Below, piece after piece: positions 52,366 to 63,051 of a stretch of DNA of 64,000 bases; the stretch's first letter is position 1, and each line of letters opens with the position of its first letter. The notes under the pieces are model-generated. The model had not been told where the DNA came from, ran no database searches, and saw only the letters and a list, made by a program, of their open reading frames with translations. Source of the stretch: Combretum micranthum (Eukaryota; Streptophyta; Magnoliopsida; Myrtales; Combretaceae); contig JAMXBD010001109.1 in NCBI GenBank assembly GCA_024138025.1, positions 372,001 through 436,000 on the forward strand, read 5' to 3'. Both the position numbers and the translations under genes were made by a program.

Positions 52366-53190
52366 TTGTTACATGAAGTTAAGAGTCCTCTTATTGATTT
52401 GTTAAGAGAATATAGAGACGTGTTCGCTTGGGCATATGATGAGATGCCAGGTCTGGACCCTAGCCTTGTAGTGCACACACTAAATATTACCCCAGGCACG
52501 ACTCCTATTAAGCAAGGACAACGAGTTTTCCGTCCTGAGGTGGAAGTTCAAATTAAGCACGAAATTGAGAAGTTGCTTCGTGCAGGCTTTATCAGACCAA
52601 TCGAACACCCTACTTGGCTCGCGAATATCGTACCTGTTAGAAAAAAGAATGGTCAAATAAGGGTTTGCGTGGATTTTCGAGATTTGAACAAGGCTTGTCC
52701 TAAAGATGATTTCCCTTTGCCAAATATAGACACCTTGGTGGATGTCACTGCAGGTCATGAATTATTTTCATTCATGGATGGTTTCAGTGGATATAATCAA
52801 ATTAAAATGGCAATTGGAGATGCCGAGCGTACTGCCTTCCGAACTCCTGTTGGGAATTTCTATTATACTGTCATGCCCTTTGGACTCAAGAATGCTGGCG
52901 CTACTTATCAAAGAGCGATGACAGCTATATTTCATGATATGATGCATGATTTCATGGAGGACTACGTGGATGACATAGTTGTGAAATCAAAACATGCATC
53001 TGACCATTTGGTCCATCTTCGAAAGGTTTTTGAACGATGTCGATTGTATAAGCTTCGCATGAATCCTTTGAAATGTGTTTTTGGAGTTGCTTCAGGAAAA
53101 TTTCTTGGATTTGTAGTCCATAGGAAGGGGATTGATGTTGATCCGCAAAGATACAAGCTATATTGTCTATGCCTTCACCTGCTACTTTGA
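52366..53190 (+). pseudogene. Reverse transcriptase region of pol, Tat retrotransposon
   Basis: RNA-dependent DNA polymerase domain. Visible in order: FAWAYDEMPGLDP, PVRKKNGQIRVCVDFRDLN near 52636-52690, SFMDGFSGYNQIKMA near 52770-52810, and VMPFGLKNAGATYQRAM near 52870-52920. The catalytic YVDD box is intact near 52964-52975, then MNPLKCVFGV follows near 53060. The domain is complete, but its frame is lost just after (about 53150), where the sequence moves to the next frame that carries RNase H and integrase. Frame is also broken upstream near 52355, so it cannot be made as one polyprotein. Confidence 0.92.
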
Positions 53191-55897
53191 AAGAATTGAA
53201 AACTTTCATGGGAAAGGTCTCTTATATTAGGAGATTCATACCTGCACTTGCAGAGATTTCATATTCCTTACATCAACTCATGAAGAAAGGAGTCACATTT
53301 GAATGGGACCAAGTCCATGAGGATGCAATTCAAAGAATTAAGGGAATTCTCACTTCTTCTCACACCATGACTATGCCTGTGAAGGGAGTACCGATGATAT
53401 TGTATCTTACTTCTACTAGCAGATCCATCGGAGCCTTACTTGCACAAGAAATAGATGGCCAAGAACGGCCGGTCTACTATTTGAGTCGTTCGCTTCAAGG
53501 AAGCGAGGTCAAATACCCAGCTTGCGAAAAGCATTGTCTCGCGCTGGTGTTTGCCACCCAAAAGTTGCGTCACTACTTTCTAGCGCACAAGGTCAACCTC
53601 GTTACCCGATCAGATCCTATCAAGTACTTATTGTCACGACCAGCGTTATCTGGGCGTGTAGCGAAGTGGTTGTTGCTTCTCGGAGAGTTTGATATTACAA
53701 TACAGGCTCCTAAAGCTATCAAGTCACAAGCCTTAGCTGATCTCCTAGCTCATTTTCCGAATGAAAGTGAAGATGTGATCACAGAAAGTATACCAGCGGA
53801 ATTCCATGAGGACTCACTCATGATTGAAACAGAAGGAGAATGGTCACTCCAGTTTGATGGTTCATCGGGAAGTCAAGGTTGGGGAGCAGGAGTTGTATTG
53901 ACATCACCCAATGGCCAAGAAATACCTTTGGCATTTAAACTTGACTTTCATTGCACTAATAATGAAGCTGAATACGAGGCATTGTTACTTGGGATCGTCT
54001 TTGCTTTGGAAGCTGGAGCAAACCATCTGTGTATTCGTGGTGATTCAAATTTGATCATTAAGCAAACTAATGGTGAATATGCCCTCAAGGAGCCAGCACT
54101 TGCGCCTTATAGGGCTGCAGTGCAAGCTCTAATTGGGAAGTTTGGAGTCGTAAGGTATGAACATACCAAGCGATCTACAAATCGTTATGCAGATGCATTG
54201 GCAACACTAGCATCCAAAATTCCGATGCATGCTTCAGATGAAAGCCTAGATGTTAAAGTTATCAAGAAAACCATTCCTTGCACAGCCTTGCAATTGTTAG
54301 AAGAAGATGAGGAAACAGGAGATGACTGGCGCGTTGGTATCAAGGCCCAATTGGCGCAACCCAATGCGGCCTCCATAGTTACCTTGAAGAATTTTGTTCA
54401 CATCAATGGCGCCTTATACTTCAAAGGACCTGAGGGCGTTCTATCGCGATGCATCTGTGCGAAACAGGCTCGCCTAAAATTGGACAAGTATCATAAGATC
54501 TGGTGTGGGGAAGAAGGACCTCCCTTGTATCGTCGCATTCAACGTGCAGGGTATTACTGGCCCACAATGGCTAAGGATGCATCTCAGGTGCAAACACATT
54601 GTCCCAAGTGCTCTGAGTTACCAGATGCAAAAGAATGTAATTTTGTCGCAAGTGCTGGAGATTGGCGTCGTCCGTACATCGATTACTTGAAGAATAATGT
54701 GCTACCAACTAATAATACGGATGCCAAATTAGTAAAAAGGAAGGCGCGCAAGTACCTAATGCATGAAGATGAATTGTATAGAGTTTCATTTATGGGAAAG
54801 CCTCTCAGATGCATTGCATCTCCTGAAACGGAACAAATATTAACTGAGGTACATGCTGGAGAATGTGGTGAACACCAAGGTGCGAGGAAGTTGTATTATC
54901 AATTACTTGACATGGGGTACTATTGGCCAACCATGGAATCAGACTGTTCCAATTTTGTTAAACGATGCGTTCCTTGCCAAGAACATGGAGATGCGATCCA
55001 CGCTCCTGCGGTCGCACTTCATAGTTTAACAACACCATGGCCTTTTCATACTTGGGCATTTGATCTAATCGGCCCTATTCACCCGCCATCTAAAGGATGT
55101 ATTTGGATCCTAGCTGGAACCGAATGTTTTACTAAGTGGGTGGAAGCTATTCCTTTAAAGAAGGCGACGGGACCAATAGTTGCAAGCTTCATTAAGGAGA
55201 ACATTATATGCAGATTCGGGATTCCGAAGTGCATTCTTTCAGATAATGGCACTCCTTTCATCAATTCGCATATTCGACAATTGTTGGAATCATATAGTAT
55301 TGATCATGTGAAGTCGACCCCTTATTACCCTAAGGGCAACGGCCAAGCGGAAGCTATGAACAAGACTCTTTTGAAAGTTCTCAGTCGTATGGTACATGAC
55401 AACCATAAAGAATGGCATGATAAGCTATCTTTAGCACTTTGGGCCTATAGGACTTCGAAGCGGCGACCAACACAAGCAACACCTTTTTCGCTAGTATATG
55501 GTGCCGAAGCAATTGTGCCCATAGAGGTTCTGATCCCTTCAGCACGACTGGCGATCAATGCTGAGCTTGAGCCAGATGCTTTACGCACAATAGATCTGGA
55601 AGCCTTAGATGAAAGACGAGATATAGCCAAAAACAACTTGATCAACTACCAACACAAGCTTGGTCTGGCCTATGACCGGTTGGTGAGGAAAAGGTCCTTT
55701 CAAGTGGGTGATGTTGTACTTCGTGCAGCCGAGCATGTGCGCCGAAGTATACCTGGCCAAAGTTCACGCCAAAATGGGAAGGTCCCTTCATTATACATGA
55801 AGTCCATGATAGTGGGTATTGCAAGCTCCTCAATCCAAAGACTGATGCTATTACAGCTCCTATAAATTTTCAATATGTAAAGAAGTTTCATATGTAA
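53163..55897 (+). CDS. RNase H, archaeal-type RNase H and integrase region of pol
   Basis: One open frame of about 860 codons to roughly 55755, with the last 45 codons shifted (PKWEGPFIIHEVHDSG to TAA at 55895-55897). Domains in order: RT thumb/connection (TFMGKVSYIRRFIPAL); RNase H at about residues 60-215 (ARPVYYLSRSL-like); second RNase H at about 225-355 with D in LQFDGSSG, E in NNEAEYEALL and D in RGDSNLIIKQ and RYADALA; a first zinc-finger-like block (GYYWPTM, HCPKCSE); a second complete one (HAGECGEHQG, CVPCQEHG); then integrase core with D in WAFDLIGPI, D in LSDNGTPF and E in GNGQAEAMN, all present. The terminal frameshift and the upstream breaks make the copy defective. The domain order is that of Tat-clade elements. 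Confidence 0.92.
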
Positions 55898-56519
55898 TAG
55901 CATGATCAGTGATGATGATAGCTTGAATAATATGAGCTTGCTTTCACATGATTATTTGATCAATCGGGTTGGTTATATGATTATATTTGTATGTTGCTGC
56001 TGCTTGTAAGAGACTTGTCTCCTATGCGCGCGACATTTATTTATGTTACAACATGCAGCTTGTAATTGTTAAAATTTACTAAGCGCGTGGCATAATACAT
56101 GCATATGAATTTTTTCCTAAGTAGTTATGTTAACCATCACATTTGATGGAATGGTCAAGTAGTGGGTAATACCCCTTGACAATTCTTGTGAAATCAAGAA
56201 GTCTTTGCTCGCGAAAGAAATAATAATTTAAAGCGCAAAGTCATAACATATAATGTGCCGCTACATGAATCTTACATTCTTTAAAGCGCACGAGTTCATC
56301 GTATATGATACGATACCAAGTGAAGGGAACAAAACTAAGAGAAAGTAGCATCATGTGAAATATTGTGCATGAAACATGAAACAAAACAAAGACAAAGTTC
56401 ATGAAGTTACATAACATCCTTGAAATATTGTGCATGAAACATGAAACAAAACAAAGACAAAGTTCATGAAGTTACATAACATCCTTGAAAAAAAAAAGTA
56501 CCATGACCAATGTAATAAT
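55898..56519. other. Spacer between pol and the antisense ORF
   Basis: Non-coding. It contains a near-perfect 67-bp direct duplication: the GAAATATTGTGCATGAAACA block to TTACATAACATCCTTGAA recurs at about 56356-56423 and 56423-56490. Confidence 0.7.
56356..56490 (+). repeat. 67-bp tandem duplication
   Basis: GAAATATTGTGCATGAAACA, AAACAAAGACAAAGTTCATG and AAGTTACATAACATCCTTGA appear twice in immediate succession with no visible difference. This is a very recent duplication inside the retrotransposon. Confidence 0.85.
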
Positions 56520-58883
56520 CTATTCTGCTATAGAAGCAGTATCAAGACCCTCAAGAGAATCCTCCAATTCGAGTTGTGTCGCCTCAAGTTCAGCTTTGAG
56601 CCTCTCATAACGTTGGATTAATGGTCGATGGTGCAATATCGTTTTCACCTTGCTAGCAACACTCTCCAAGCTATCAATTTTAAACCCCAAGGCACGAGCA
56701 CTATTAAAAGCTTGTACCAATAACTCTAAGTTGGCTGAAGAAAATGAATTCCAAGGTCTACCTAGCAGCATACAAGCCCTACCTAACATCACAACCATAG
56801 CATTTGTGACTTTAGAACCAGGACAAATTGATCCCGCCCAAAAATCCCCATCACGTGCATGCAATCTCTTTAATGACTCCAAATAAATAGGGAGGACCAG
56901 GAATTCATAAAAGGAAACACTCTCCCCTGGAGTTATCATGTGCGGGTGTGTGTTTTCCCCTCCAACTTGTTCTGGTATTTCGTTACTTGGAAGAGCAAGA
57001 GTAGTATCTTAGTATAAGGAATCAATGATACAGTCAGTCAGTGTTAGTACCTCATGAACACGTGAACGTTTGACGTGCTTGATGACCTTGATAGGAGACC
57101 ATGTTCTTTGATTCTGGACTTGATTGAAAGCCTTTTTGTTTGAAAGCTGAAAGTAAAACACAATTTTGTGTATAGAAGACTCAGGAAGTGCTACTTCAAT
57201 CTCTGAATTAATATAATTTTTAAACTCTTCCAGACAACGTGTCCAGTAAGTCATCCACCCATTGGAGATGACGCCAATACGATCACTAGATAGGAAGAAG
57301 ATCTATCTGAGGTTTGGATAAATACATTTCTAATTTTCTGGATGAAGTTCCTTACAACATTCATTGAAATCTCTAGTAATCTCAATACCACGAGGAACAC
57401 CCTGATCAAATCCAAACTGACGAGCAACTTGATGGGGTAGATATGCCACAACACTACACTCAAAAAATTCTTCAGAAGAGTCACACCAGTCATGAAGTGA
57501 AGGGAGACTTCCAGGTGTGCACCAAATGATAAAACCCACCTCAGCAGTAGACAAATTGTCTCTGTTCTCTACCAAGTTAACCAAGTCTTCAGAACCTCGA
57601 GGATAAAATTCTGGGTACCATTCGTAACCAGCCACTTCCTTAGTATAAGGGCGAAATTATATTCCTGAACATTATCTATCACATCAATTAGCAATCCCAA
57701 AGGCTTTCTGTTCACCTATGCCCAAGCTCATGATTCAACTATATCAGGTTTTTCAAGTGGTGGATCATAGTATTTCTTGTAACGCTCAGCAAAAAATAAT
57801 TGCAAGAATGTCATATCTACATAACGTACCACCATGTACTGTCCCTTGGATCGTATCGAGGACTCATGGTAAAGATCTAATCGTCAATACAAAGACCCCA
57901 AATAGAAGAGGCTCAATGCGAAACGCTCTTCACGTGAGATACAGATCGCTAAGTGGAAGAAGCGAGGACTAATACTACCTTCAGGACCGCCAGGGAATAC
58001 AAACAAGGAAAGCCACAATGATAGAAAAGCTATTAACTCCTCCCTAGGACAATAAAAAAAAACATAGATGAGTTAAGCCATGATTGGAAAAAGAATAGTA
58101 TATACTAATGAAATGATACGAGGATACTTACTTGCTATTGTAGCCAGGCCCGTGGGTAAACTCACCTCCCTTCTCTTGCCCAAAGAAGTATTTAAGCCAT
58201 GAGGAGAATGTAAGCTGTCTACGACTATCTACAGCTACTCCCATATGAGTCTCTAACAAGTCTATCAAGCTACTGTCCTCCTCAGAAATCTCAGCGGTAG
58301 TTATATCCGTTAGTCCTACATTGTGCAAGCCCAGTAGCATGCATACATCCTCCAAAGTAGAAGTAACTTCACCCCAAGATGTGATAAAACTGTGTGTTTG
58401 AATACTCCATCAACAAAGGATGGCTCGCCACATATCTGTGTCAGCGGTACAAGCAAAGCTTAACTTTAAGCTAATCCATATTGAATCATACACCCCGGCT
58501 TGTTGTAGGATGCTTCCATATCTCTTAATAATATGTCTTACCCAAGGACCCCATACTTGTACAAATTGTTTAGGACAATGAAATTGGCATTCTGAGAGAG
58601 GTAGCTCTTTCCTTTCATTTCTGAATCACAATATGGAAGACGCATCTATGAGCCCTGCACGAGACTCTTGACTTATGAAGCGCAACTCACCATCCACAGG
58701 TTAACGTGGAAATAAGTCCGATTTTCGTATATCTACCTAAAAGAAATATTTTGAAATTGTTGCGTCAACCCACTCATCTTGTGGTGATGGAACTTGTGGC
58801 ACACTACCATCTGATTGCGTTAATATTTCACTTCTCCTCGCATTATTCAGCTTGTTCTTCTTCATCCTTTTACTCACCTTCAT
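56520..58883 (-). pseudogene. Antisense plant-mobile-domain (PMD) ORF with an apparent intron
   Basis: Minus-strand gene inside the retrotransposon. A possible start is ATG at 58881-58883 (MKVSKRMKKNK). PMD (Pfam PF10536) text follows: GVYDSIWISLKLSFACTAD near 58440-58495, VTSTLEDVCMLLGL near 58310-58360, FLSLWLSLFVFPGGPEG near 57980-58030, ALSLFYLGSLYRRLD near 57880-57925, and VARQFGFDQGVPRGIE near 57375-57425. A GTAAGT donor and TTGTCCTAG acceptor bound an intron at 58044-58131, and removing it keeps the frame across a Lys codon. The 3' part (56520-56939) ends in a charged helical stretch. In-frame stops, for example at 58410-58412 and near 57710, show decay. PMD proteins occur both as host genes and in Tat-clade elements. 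Role unknown. Confidence 0.8.
58044..58131 (-). other. Predicted intron in the antisense PMD ORF
   Basis: On the minus strand, AATAGCAA|GTAAGTATCC forms a consensus donor and a T-rich run plus TTGTCCTAG|GGAGG a consensus acceptor, 88 nt apart. Joining the flanks gives GYNSKEELIAFL, which continues the domain in frame. Confidence 0.8.
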
Positions 58884-59310
58884 TTCCAAAGAAAACAATA
58901 CAAGCGATGTAAAGAGTATTGGTGTGCCACCACTTCAAAAGTAGAGGAGAGAAAATGTGATAGGAGTGAGATCAAATATATCACCTACATAATAAGAAGA
59001 TAAGATATGTTAGTTTCACAAACAAGATAGGTTTCACTCATGCATCTTTTATCAACATGAAGACATATGCATTAAAAGTACACATATTCTTTGACAAGTA
59101 TCAAGCTCACTTATGATAATTCTACAAGACAAGGCATTGAGCAAGCAAAAGATTACATACAATACATTTATTGATTCTATCTTTAAGATATTGGTCGAAG
59201 AAAGTCATTGTTATTTAAAAGAATAGGGAGCTTTTATGATGTGTTTGGTGAGATATCAAGAAGCTATTCATGCATTAGAAGATGAAACAGGACAACTCTA
59301 ACACTATTTC
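58884..59310. other. Possible promoter region of the antisense PMD ORF
   Basis: AT-rich, between the PMD ORF start and the 192-bp array. No specific element was assigned. Confidence 0.3.
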
Positions 59311-60240
59311 ATAAATTACGCACATCTCTCTCATATGAGCTCCGTTTGAGGCGATTCCAAATTCCTTGGAAAGAAGAGAGGGAGATCTAAAACTTTTATG
59401 TTTTGAGTTTTTATGGATTCGCAACACATAAATATAGTTTTCATCATGAAGCTACTACAAGTGTGGCGGTGACTTCAAAAAATTGCAGATTTGAGATAGT
59501 TCTGTAAATCGTGCACATCTCTCTCATATGAACTCCGTTTGGGGTGATTCAAAATTCCTTAGAAAGATAAGAGAGATATCTAAAACTTTCATGTTTTGAG
59601 TTTTTATGGATTCGTAACACACCAATACAATTTTCATCATGAAGCTACTACAAGTGCAGTGGTGACTTCAAAAATTGCAGATTTGAGATAGTTTTGTAAA
59701 TTGTGCACATCTCTCTCATATGAACTCCATTTTTGGTGATTGAAAATTCCTTGGAAAGATAAGAGGGAGATCTAAAACTTTCATGTTTTGAGTTTTTATG
59801 GATTCGTAATACATCAATACAGTTTTCATCATGAATCTACTACAAGTGCAGCGGTGATTTCAAAAATTGCAGATTTGAGATAGTTTTGTAAATTGTGCAC
59901 ATCTCTCCCATATGAACTCCGTTTGGGGTGATTCAAAATTCTTTGGAAAGCTCAGAGGGAGATCTAAAACTTTCATGTTTCGAGTTTTGATGGATTCAAA
60001 ACGAATCGATACAGTTTTTATTATGAAGTTGTTGCATGACACAAAAATCCTTGATTTTCCAGATTTGATAGAGTTCACGAAAATGTGGATATCTCTCTCA
60101 TAAGAACTCCTATTGAGATGATTTAAAATGATATAGAAAGCTAAGGGAAAGATCTACACTTTTATGTTTCGGATTTTGAGAGATTACAAATGTATCAATG
60201 TCATATTTTGTCATGATTCTTCTGCATTAAACCAAAACTT
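59310..60240 (+). repeat. 192-bp tandem array, five copies, inside the retrotransposon
   Basis: CACATCTCTCTCATATGA(A/G)CTCC starts units at about 59321, 59514, 59706, 59898 and 60089, a very regular 191-193 bp step. Each unit continues with a GATTCAAAATTCCTTGGAAAG-like block, then GAGATCTAAAACTTTCATGT, a TTTTATGGATTCG block and CATCATGAAGCTACTACAAG. The last unit is the most diverged. Tandem arrays in the 3' region of Tat elements are a known source of satellite DNA. Confidence 0.93.
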
Positions 60241-62383
60241 CTTTAGTTAGTTGGCTGCGGTATTTGCATGTCCACTGTCCAGGTTTTATATGCAAGTCGT
60301 TCTTGGACAATGAACGACTAAGGTAAATCCATGGCCAATGCTCTTCAAGTCTAGCAGCTAGTCTAAATACTCACTGTATACAACCGCTCCCACCTTCAGA
60401 TATGGTGGTTCCTTTGAAAGAAGTTCATGTATCCTGCAACTATTCGCTCAACTCTCTGTAACTATGTATCCAAACAAACCAAGGACAACAGTAATAATAA
60501 TGTAGCAACCAAAACCATAAATGGCACATTTATAAAAATGAAGCTGCTTATTCTAAAGCATTCATAGAAAATATCCAAGAGCATGTGCAGATCTTGTTTT
60601 ACCTAAAAGTTTAGCCTGAACCGAATTTCCCTTTAGCAGATTTAAGAACCAAGCTCAAGTCAGCTACTAAGGCAAGACACTTTAGTAGAAGGTCCTGCTT
60701 TCAAGCCTCCTCTTTAGGTCTACACATATTCGACAAAATCAGTATCATTCTGTTGCAAGAAATCTGCAACAAATAGAATCGGGGTAGGAGTCTAAAAAAA
60801 AAAAAATTTGTGAAACTCAGTAAAGGAAACATAGCTGTTGATACCTTTGTAGTATGCTTGCTCATATCCTTCAACAACAACTTAGAGGATTTGATAACTT
60901 TTCCTTTATTATTGAGTTACTATAATTTACGAGCAAAGAGTAAGAAATCCCAACCAGCTAGAAGTTCAACATTTCAATGAACAAAGCTCTTCAATGGCTG
61001 ACTCCGGCTAGTTGGAGCTTGAAGCAACCAATCTACGAGTATAATCGCCATGGATTGAGCTATGAACATCAAAATACAAAGTTTCAGAGGTGGTATCTCC
61101 TTTTGCAATAACAGTTGTGTGATATAAAAATGAAGGAGGAAAACGATTTTCTTTTTAATAGGAAAATGGTGAAGAGAATACCAGCAGAAGGGGTCAAGGA
61201 AGAAGAATAAGCAGATTTTGTCCTTGCCAATATTGGAATAAAACAAACATGATCCTTAACCGTTTTGTACTATGACAATAAGACAGTGACACATGTCCCC
61301 AAATGGTACAATAAAAAAAAAAGTAGTGGAGAAAATCCTGGTATATTGTTACAAAAGTGTTGATGGCAGTTTCATAATTTTGGGGAGTTTTAGATTTTTA
61401 CCGAGCGAGACCATATTCTGAAGGGAAACGATCCAACGAGCAGAACTCAGCAGCTTTGCTTGTGACCCAAGCCGGTTTTCGGTCAAATTCCTTCGTTTAG
61501 GCCCTCAAAACCGCGTTTTTACTATTTTTAGTAACTTTTCTTCATGTCATATCTTTTCATAGGATAATCTTTTTTATATGCCGTCTGTGGCATTAATCTC
61601 GTCCGTTCATTTATTTTCGCCCTAGGTATTATTTAGACAGGTTTCCTTTTTTGGTAAAAAAAGCATATTATATATTCTAGGGGTTTACAGGAAGGTTCTA
61701 TAATCTTCTCCAACAAACATCAACAGTGGAAGTTATAATTTACATATTATGGGACTATATTTTATGGAAGATCAATGTTAAACATCATTTTTGGAAGAAG
61801 CCAGAAGTGCTTCGATACCCTACTTTATAAGAATGATATATATTGCTCTTCACTTCGATATGATTGAGACAAGTGCGAATGATGATATGGTAGAGGGCTT
61901 TATAAGACCCAACTCAAGCAAAGTCTTTATTAGAAGAGCAAGAAGATTCAAAAATTCGACACAAGCTCAATCGGGCTCAATTTATGATAGTATAAACTAT
62001 TCATGCAAAGTAAGCGAAGAAGATTCATGTCATAGGCATAACATATTGTTTTGGGAGTAAAGGAACAAGATCACTCAAACGAACGAAAACAATGCGGTGA
62101 ATAACAAGGGCGTGAAAGCCATGGCCAGATGGAATAAGCTACGAGCTCACAAGTAAAGCCACTTAAAAGCAATATAATTTTAGCTCGAGACAGTACAAAT
62201 GGTCAGATGATGTTGCAAGCATATATACTAAGATAGTTCAATTATTTTGAAGCGTCATGCCGAACTTTCACGTTACAAATTTTCAATGCGTCAAATAGCG
62301 ACACAGCGCTATGTGAGACTTTAGTCATTTGAAAGGGCTTAATTAATGCCCAAATCCCTTCAATGACTCGAATGACTTTGGTC
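60241..62383. other. Long 3' non-coding region of the retrotransposon
   Basis: No protein domain was recognised. An 89-codon plus-strand frame at 61791-62060 (MEEARSASIPYFI) has no family resemblance and lies in AT-rich DNA, so it is not claimed as a gene. An unnoticed nested insertion cannot be excluded. Confidence 0.5.
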
Positions 62384-62394
62384 AAGGGGCAAAA
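62384..62394 (+). other. Polypurine tract
   Basis: AAGGGGCAAAA lies directly before the 3' LTR, the normal place for the plus-strand DNA primer. One C interrupts the purine run. Confidence 0.6.
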
Positions 62395-63046
62395 TATAGA
62401 TGTATTGATCTTGTCATAAAGACCTCTAGCCTAATCTTTATCTGGGTTTAATTCTATGGGCTAATGTGACAGGGCTCAAGGAGTTAGGTTCAGATCAATT
62501 GGGATGATCATGAGAGAATTGGCATGGAAGGCTTGGAGTAGGGCCCATTGGAATTGGCCTACCCAATTCCAACCTTTCTCAAATTGGCTCACACACATGG
62601 CAATGAAGGCCTCAAGGGGCCTGGGTCCATAAGGGAGCCCACATCCATATCCATAATGAGAGGGACTCATCTTGGCCATTGGTCGTCTGTCTCATCTGAC
62701 GGACGACATCGACAGCTAGATTCTCTATAAATACTTTAGTCTTTACCTCATTTGGATAAGGTGAAATCTTGGACAAATGCCGTCATGCTGCCGGATTTCC
62801 GCCCTGGTGAATCAAACACTTGATTTATTTAAGAACATACACGAATCCATAGTATTCAGTGAGGTTGATGCTCTTCAGCTCCCTCACCTGTCACACGTGT
62901 GTTAGAGCCTATTGAGACTGCCTACTCCTCCTCTCTATACGATTACTTCTTGATCATCTTTGTACGTGTTGTTTCTCTAGATCACGTGCAGCGCGATAGT
63001 CACGCGACACGCTCGTGATCGTTGCATCCGGATTTATACCCACACA
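62395..63046 (+). repeat. 3' LTR of the Tat retrotransposon
   Basis: 652 bp, colinear with the 5' LTR. Its first dinucleotide is TA rather than TG, a point change in the canonical LTR start, and it ends TACCCACACA. A TATA box lies at 62726-62733. Differences from the 5' LTR are scattered substitutions and small indels, about one in twenty bases by eye. The target duplication AACTT follows at 63047-63051. Confidence 0.95.
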
Positions 63047-63051
63047 AACTT

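Larger units (their letters stand above)
48860..63046 (+). mobile_element. Full-length Ty3/gypsy Tat-clade retrotransposon, 14.2 kb
   Basis: Two LTRs bound the element (48860-49499 and 62395-63046), flanked by the identical pentamer AACTT at 48855-48859 and 63047-63051. Behind the 5' LTR is a primer-binding site. Then come gag, protease, RT, RNase H, a second archaeal-type RNase H and integrase on the plus strand, a minus-strand PMD ORF, a 192-bp tandem array and a polypurine tract. Double RNase H and a long 3' region with an antisense ORF define the Tat clade. The LTRs look roughly 95% identical by eye, so insertion is much younger than the 3.4-24.6 kb element. Frameshifts in gag, PR and RT make this copy non-autonomous. 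Confidence 0.95.

Noticed and set aside
61791..62060. 89-codon plus-strand frame before the 3' LTR
   Set aside because: No family resemblance and no conserved context. Not enough to call a gene.
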